From Klebsiella sp. WP3-W18-ESBL-02 (GTDB lineage Bacteria; Pseudomonadota; Gammaproteobacteria; Enterobacterales; Enterobacteriaceae): a stretch of 64,000 bases of DNA. The translations under genes were made by a program, and so were the position numbers. Below the pieces are notes generated by a model. It was not told the DNA's origin and made no database searches. It saw only the letters and a list, made by a program, of their open reading frames with translations. This document shows, piece by piece, positions 60,147-64,000 of this stretch (position 1 is the first letter of the stretch; each line of letters opens with the position of its first letter). The stretch covers positions 3,348,001 to 3,412,000 of the forward strand of contig NZ_AP021972.1 in NCBI RefSeq assembly GCF_014168815.1, read 5' to 3'.

Positions 60147-60194
60147 CCCCCTCACCCTAACCCTAACCCTCTCCCCAATGGGGAGAGGGAACCG
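60147..60194. repeat. GGGGAGAGGG hairpin repeat, copy 2
   Basis: This is the same element as at 55925, with one additional CCCTAA unit. The hairpin arms are CCCTCTCCCC (60167-60176) and GGGGAGAGGG (60180-60189), followed by AACCG. It sits 12 bp after the ybiW stop and may also terminate transcription. The following 140 bp up to the AraC gene shows nothing recognised. Confidence 0.75.
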
Positions 60195-60334
60195 CACGGA
60201 GCCATTTTTCTCACCTTTTTTGGTGGTTGATGCTGGTGTTGTTATGTGAGTCACCAATGGTTGAAAGTTTACTCACTTAGTTGCGTGTCCACTATTGCGG
60301 GATAAGATCAGAAGACCATTTATCGTTTACTGAC

Positions 60335-61231
60335 CTATGGACCGGTACGGTGCTGATTTTCAACTAAAACATCGAGATGCTGTTCCTTACGACGAAACTC
60401 ACTAGGGGAAAAACCGGACACACGGTGAAAATCACGGGAAAAATGCAGCGGATCGTTATACCCCACAAGAGCAGCAATACGGCTAATTGAATCGTTGGTT
60501 TCAACCAGAAGCCGTCGCGCCTGCGACAACCGATAGTTTTTTAGCCACTTTAGCGGGCTTTGATTGAATGTGGCCTGAAATAAACGAAAAAGTTGGGGCT
60601 TACTCACCTGACAGTAATGCATAAATTTTTCAATATCCCATTCATCACTGTAGTGACTGTGGATCTGATAAATCAGCTTGCCTAATCCGCGGTGTAAAAT
60701 AATAGGCGTTCTTTCCGCTTCAAAACTGCGGTTTTCCAGCAGCATAAAAATGAGCTGCGCACAAAGAAGATCGCAGCGCGCGTCCGCCACCAGCGTATGT
60801 GTATGCATCATGCTAAAGATATGGTTATAAATTTCAGTCACTTTGTCTGGCTGTTCAAACTGAAAAACCGGGTTGCGCGACACCTCGAGGATTTGCATCA
60901 GGTTATTGAGCTTCCCCCCCTCAATTCGCACCCACAGAATTTCCCATGGTTCCTCTTTATTGGGGAAATGTTCATGCGGCCAGCGTACTGGCAGCCAGGC
61001 TAGCCCGCCTTTTTTCACGGGATGAAGGGTATTTTCCATCCGGATAAACCCACTGCCGTTGAGGCAAAAAATCAGCTCATGCCCCACAACTGACTGGCGT
61101 CTGACATGAAAGTTTTCAGCCGTCTGAATATGCCCGGCGCGCAAAATACGATAGTTCACCAGCGTCGAAAACTCATCCGACTCACGATACCAGTTTGCCA
61201 CGATGCGGGTTTTCTGCGTTTCTCTTCCCAT
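60335..61231 (-). CDS. AraC-family transcriptional regulator
   Basis: A 298-residue regulator. The N-terminal cupin-like sensing domain (about 30-160: ENFHVRRQSVVGHELIFCLNGSG, WLPVRWPHEHFPNKEEPWEILWVRIEGG) is followed by two C-terminal HTH motifs: WDIEKFMHYCQVSKPQLFRLFQATFNQSPLKWL and ISRIAALVGYNDPLHFSRDFHRVSGFSPSEFR. It is divergent from the DeoC-like gene across 246 bp, so it probably activates the sugar operon to its right in response to a carbohydrate. It is not part of the E. coli locus. The inducer is unknown. Confidence 0.88.
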   Translation of the reverse strand: MGRETQKTRIVANWYRESDEFSTLVNYRILRAGHIQTAENFHVRRQSVVGHELIFCLNGSGFIRMENTLHPVKKGGLAWLPVRWPHEHFPNKEEPWEILWVRIEGGKLNNLMQILEVSRNPVFQFEQPDKVTEIYNHIFSMMHTHTLVADARCDLLCAQLIFMLLENRSFEAERTPIILHRGLGKLIYQIHSHYSDEWDIEKFMHYCQVSKPQLFRLFQATFNQSPLKWLKNYRLSQARRLLVETNDSISRIAALVGYNDPLHFSRDFHRVSGFSPSEFRRKEQHLDVLVENQHRTGP

Positions 61232-61477
61232 TAGCTCCTGCCTACCTGAACACCCTGTATAAGGGCGTACAGCGTGGCACGGTCAATATCAAAACGCCCG
61301 TAACACGCCCGAATTCCAGACAAAATTTTGAACCACTTCACAACTTCATTGACATGAAAATTTTGTCCATGTTGCAGAGAATTCTACCTATCACGCCTCA
61401 TCGCCGACCTGCCTAAAGTAGCGTTATCCCAACCGCATAGTGTTGTGCGGTGACCTAGCAAACAGGAGTAGTTGTAG

Positions 61478-62179
61478 ATGATTGATTTTAACGATCCCCG
61501 TCAGGTTGCGAAGGCAATTCAGTTCACCAATGTAAACCCGGATTTGACGCGTGAAGGGTTATTAAAGCACCTGGAAATTTGTCAGCAGTATCAATTCGAT
61601 GCTGCGATGATCGCGCCATGCTGGGTGTCTCTGGCGAAAGATGTGCTGAAAGGCAGCGGGATCCGCGTTGCCACCACCGTGAACTTCCCGCAGGCCAACG
61701 ACACCACCGCCATGAAAGTCGCCCTGGTGCGTGAACTGGCGAAAGAAGGCGCTGACGAATTTGATTTCCCGCCGAACCCAGGCTTTTTGCTCGGTGGTCT
61801 GGACGAGCTCTATTTCCGCGAGTTGAAAGAAGTCACCCACGTTGCTCACGATCTGGGTATGAAAGTAAAAGCTATGCTGGAGTTCGGCTTCATCACTGAA
61901 GAAGCAATGAAAATCAAAGCCACTCGTTATGCATACGAAGCCGGTATTGACTGGGTGAAACAATCCAGCGGCTGGGGCAAAGGCGGCTGCGCAGCCACGG
62001 TAGAAGATGTTCAACTTCTCAAAGCGAATATCCAGGCCCCGTGCCGCGTGAAAGTTTCCGGTAAAGTCAACACGATAGAAAAAATGAAAGAGATGTTTAT
62101 TGCCGGGGCGGAACTGGTGGGTACCAGCTCCGGGCCAGAGCTGGTGAAAGGCCTGGTAGGCGATATCAACGGCTATTGA
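61478..62179 (+). CDS. DeoC-like deoxyribose-phosphate-type aldolase
   Basis: A 233-residue class I aldolase of the DeoC family. The Schiff-base Lys is Lys161 in IDWVKQSSGWGKGG; the second Lys of the proton-relay pair is Lys192 in CRVKVSGKV; the acidic residue is in DEFDFPPNPG. It should split a 2-deoxy-sugar phosphate (or an analogue) into acetaldehyde and glyceraldehyde-3-phosphate. It is the first gene of a four-gene plus-strand operon with kinase, RbsD-like and alcohol-dehydrogenase genes. It is distinct from the housekeeping DeoC expected elsewhere. AGGAG lies 10 bp before the ATG. Confidence 0.85.
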   Translation: MIDFNDPRQVAKAIQFTNVNPDLTREGLLKHLEICQQYQFDAAMIAPCWVSLAKDVLKGSGIRVATTVNFPQANDTTAMKVALVRELAKEGADEFDFPPNPGFLLGGLDELYFRELKEVTHVAHDLGMKVKAMLEFGFITEEAMKIKATRYAYEAGIDWVKQSSGWGKGGCAATVEDVQLLKANIQAPCRVKVSGKVNTIEKMKEMFIAGAELVGTSSGPELVKGLVGDINGY

Positions 62180-62245
62180 TTTATCCCGGGACACCGTGGC
62201 AACGCGGCGTCCCGTTCAAAAGCAGTACAGAGAATGGAGTATGTG

Positions 62246-63184
62246 ATGAGTGTATTTATTCTCGGTAGTTATGCAAAAGCGTTAGTGATGACCACCGATC
62301 GTATCCCACTGGCAGGCGAAACGCTGATTGGCCGCGATTTTCGCCAGACCTGGGGCGGAAAAGGCTCGGACATGGCGGTGCAGGCCGCACGCTTAGGTGC
62401 AGATGTCGCCTATGCGGGCGTTGTCGGTGATGATGCATTTGGCTATGAGTTCGTCGGTTTAATGCAGGATGAAGGCATTGATATCCAGGCGCTGAGCATC
62501 ACCCAAGAGTTGCCGACCGGCGCCGGGTTGATCGTCAAAGATCGCGAGGCGCGAAATATCATCGTGGTGGATATGGGGGCCAACAAACTCTTTACCCCAT
62601 CTCGCGTTGATGAAGCCATTGCCTCCTTAGCTGAGTGCAATGTTGCCCTGGCCCAACTGGAAATTCCGCTGGAAACCGCGCTGTACGGCTTGCGTCGCGC
62701 CCATAGCCTGGGGAAAACCACCATCCTGAATCCGGCGCCCGCCCAGGATCTGCGTCAGCTTGATTTAAGCGCCATCGACTACCTAACCCCGAATGAAACC
62801 GAAGCCCGCGTCGCCCTGGGGCTGCCGCCGGACGATCCGCGTAGTAACCGGGAAATCGCCGATCTGCTGTTAGATACCGGCTGCCGCTACGTCGTAATGA
62901 CACTGGGCGATGCAGGGTCGGCGGTCTACTCCCGCGACGAAACCCTCGAGGTTGCCCCTTGTCGGGTTGAGGTGGTCGACAGCAACGGCGCAGGTGACAG
63001 CTTTAATGCGGCGCTGGCGACCGCTCTTGATGAAAATCAGTCGCTTCACGATGCCGTCTTATTTGCCAACGCCACCGCCGCATTGTGCTGCACCGCCTGG
63101 GAAACCGTGCCGTCATACCACACACGTGCCGACGTTGAAGCCTTCCTACAGACACAGGCAACAACCGAGGAGCACGCACGATGA
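62246..63184 (+). CDS. PfkB-family sugar kinase (ribokinase-like)
   Basis: A 312-residue ribokinase-family kinase. The substrate lid/glycine motif is TWGGKGSDMAVQAARLGADV near residue 35; the anion-hole and catalytic base motif is VVDSNGAGDSFNAALATAL (Asp in GAGD); LTPNETEA and VVMTLGDAGS are family blocks. It should phosphorylate a pentose or deoxy-pentose to supply the neighbouring aldolase. The ATG at 62246, with GGAG upstream, was chosen over the in-frame ATG at 62234. The rbsD-like ATG overlaps its stop by 4 nt. Confidence 0.88.
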   Translation: MSVFILGSYAKALVMTTDRIPLAGETLIGRDFRQTWGGKGSDMAVQAARLGADVAYAGVVGDDAFGYEFVGLMQDEGIDIQALSITQELPTGAGLIVKDREARNIIVVDMGANKLFTPSRVDEAIASLAECNVALAQLEIPLETALYGLRRAHSLGKTTILNPAPAQDLRQLDLSAIDYLTPNETEARVALGLPPDDPRSNREIADLLLDTGCRYVVMTLGDAGSAVYSRDETLEVAPCRVEVVDSNGAGDSFNAALATALDENQSLHDAVLFANATAALCCTAWETVPSYHTRADVEAFLQTQATTEEHAR

Positions 63185-63681
63185 GAACCGGACGAATTCA
63201 GCATCCTGAGCTGGCGGGCGCGCTGGCGACCCTGGGCCACACCGACATTGTTCTGGTAACCGATGCGGGCTTTCCAATCCCGGCGAATGCCCACCGCATC
63301 GACCTGGGCTTCTGGCCGGGAACCATCGACGTCATGACCATCCTGCAGGTGCTGCGCGAAGAGATCTTCGTCGAAGAAGTCCACTTCGCCAGCGAAGTGC
63401 GTGATTGCAACCCGCAGCTCTACCGCGACCTTCAGGCGGTTTATACCGGCTCCGGCGCCGAATTCCGCGAAGCCAGCCATGAAACGCTGTGCCAGCAGCT
63501 AGCGCAGCAGGCCAAAGTCATCATTCGCTCGGGTTCGTTTAACCCGTGGGCTAATTTTGCGCTCGTCGCCAGCACCGATCCGTTTGCCTGGTTTACCGAC
63601 GCCTCCGGTGTTGCCCCGCTGCCGGCCTACGTTGCCCGACGCCAGCGCATTCTGGACAACGTCGTTCCGGAACTCAACTAA
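63181..63681 (+). CDS. RbsD/FucU-family sugar mutarotase
   Basis: A 166-residue protein of the RbsD/FucU family, which interconverts cyclic forms of sugars (RbsD: ribose pyranose/furanose; FucU: fucose anomers). The catalytic His20 of RbsD is preserved in ALATLGHTDIVLVTDAGFPIP, and GFWPGTIDVMTILQVLREEIFVEE is the oligomer core. It is longer than RbsD (139 residues) by a C-terminal extension. It is translationally coupled to the kinase, which suggests it supplies the furanose form of the kinase substrate. Confidence 0.85.
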   Translation: MRTGRIQHPELAGALATLGHTDIVLVTDAGFPIPANAHRIDLGFWPGTIDVMTILQVLREEIFVEEVHFASEVRDCNPQLYRDLQAVYTGSGAEFREASHETLCQQLAQQAKVIIRSGSFNPWANFALVASTDPFAWFTDASGVAPLPAYVARRQRILDNVVPELN

Positions 63682-63692
63682 CAGGAATCATT

Positions 63693-64000
63693 ATGAAAGC
63701 AGCCGTTGTTAGCCAGCGCCACCCCGGAAAAGTCGAGATCAAAAAGATAGCGCTCCGGGATCTCAAAGCCGGTGAAGCGCTGGTCGAAGTGGAATGCTGC
63801 GGCGTTTGTCACACCGATTTGCACGTCGTGCAGGGCGATTTCGGCCCCGTTCCCGGTCGTATTCCGGGACACGAAGGGATTGGCATCGTGCGCGCGATCG
63901 CTGGCGATGTGACCAGCCTGCGCATTGGCGATCGCGTCAGCGTCGCGTGGTTTTATGAAGGATGCGGCGTTTGCGAGTACTGCGTCAGCGGTCGTGAAAC
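63693..64000 (+). CDS. Zinc-dependent alcohol dehydrogenase (3' end outside the window)
   Basis: The first 102 residues of a medium-chain dehydrogenase/reductase are visible. The catalytic-zinc Cys and His are in ECCGVCHTDLHVVQGDFG and GHEGIG; the structural-zinc cysteines begin in CGVCEYCVSGRET. The N-terminus MKAAVVSQRHPGKVEIKKI resembles AdhP-type ethanol dehydrogenases. In this operon it could reduce the acetaldehyde released by the DeoC-like aldolase, regenerating NAD+. It begins 11 bp after the RbsD-like gene. The rest of the operon, perhaps with a transporter, is not in view. Confidence 0.85.
   Translation, partial: MKAAVVSQRHPGKVEIKKIALRDLKAGEALVEVECCGVCHTDLHVVQGDFGPVPGRIPGHEGIGIVRAIAGDVTSLRIGDRVSVAWFYEGCGVCEYCVSGRE

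Noticed and set aside
60153..60170. Telomere-like CCCTAA tandem units
   Set aside because: Only two to three units are present and they belong to the GGGGAGAGGG repeat family element; no telomere function is expected in a bacterial chromosome.

Overview
The window is chromosomal DNA of a GC-rich member of the Enterobacteriaceae (Enterobacter/Klebsiella/Lelliottia-like; the genus cannot be fixed from this stretch). The order of core genes and the protein sequences match the Escherichia coli ybjT-to-ybiW interval: ybjT, ybjS, amiD, ybjQ, ybjP, artPIQM, artJ, rlmC, ybjO, potIHGF, ybjN, rimK, nfsA, ybjC, grxA, ybjM, ybjL, rybB, rcdA, ybjJ, ybjI, mdfA, ybjG, deoR, dacC, gstB, bssR, rimO, gsiDCBA, iaaA, moeA, moeB, fsaA, ybiY, ybiW. 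I saw no tRNA, rRNA, CRISPR array, insertion sequence or prophage.

Layout. 1-8.3 kb: two NAD(P)-dependent dehydrogenase-like proteins, a peptidoglycan amidase, and the arginine ABC transporter with two paralogous binding proteins, artI and artJ. Candidate ArgR boxes lie before artP and artJ. 8.3-10.9 kb: an accessory two-component system divergent from a methionine-repeat periplasmic peptide. 10.9-20.8 kb: rRNA methyltransferase rlmC, the putrescine transporter potFGHI, the ybjC-nfsA-rimK-ybjN operon and glutaredoxin grxA. 21-30.8 kb: transporter ybjL, the sigma-E-dependent small RNA RybB with its promoter, rcdA/ybjJ, drug pump mdfA, undecaprenyl-PP phosphatase ybjG, deoR, dacC and gstB.

Four accessory blocks interrupt the core. 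(1) 8.3-10.9 kb: the two-component system and Met-rich peptide. (2) 30.8-37.4 kb: LacI regulator, NEP-type glycoside hydrolase, an orphan TogB-like sugar-binding protein, an MHS-type symporter and a cytoplasmic-looking sulfatase, probably a sulfated-glycan or glycoside utilisation locus. (3) 40.8-47.2 kb: a fructose-type PTS (IIA, IIB, IIC) with a GH38 alpha-mannosidase and a PRD/PTS regulator; the mannosidase reading frame is cut by one amber codon immediately followed by ATG. (4) 60.3 kb to the end: AraC regulator, DeoC-like aldolase, PfkB kinase, RbsD-like mutarotase and zinc alcohol dehydrogenase, which together could degrade a deoxy-pentose to glyceraldehyde-3-phosphate and ethanol. The last gene runs off the window.

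Between these lie the glutathione/oligopeptide importer gsiABCD with iaaA, molybdopterin genes moeA-moeB, and the glycyl-radical pair ybiY-ybiW next to aldolase fsaA. A 14-bp FNR-like palindrome lies before ybiY. REP/BIME elements and a second repeat family (a GGGGAGAGGG hairpin, two copies) sit in intergenic spaces. Protein functions are inferred from remembered family resemblance and visible motifs; no database search was run.
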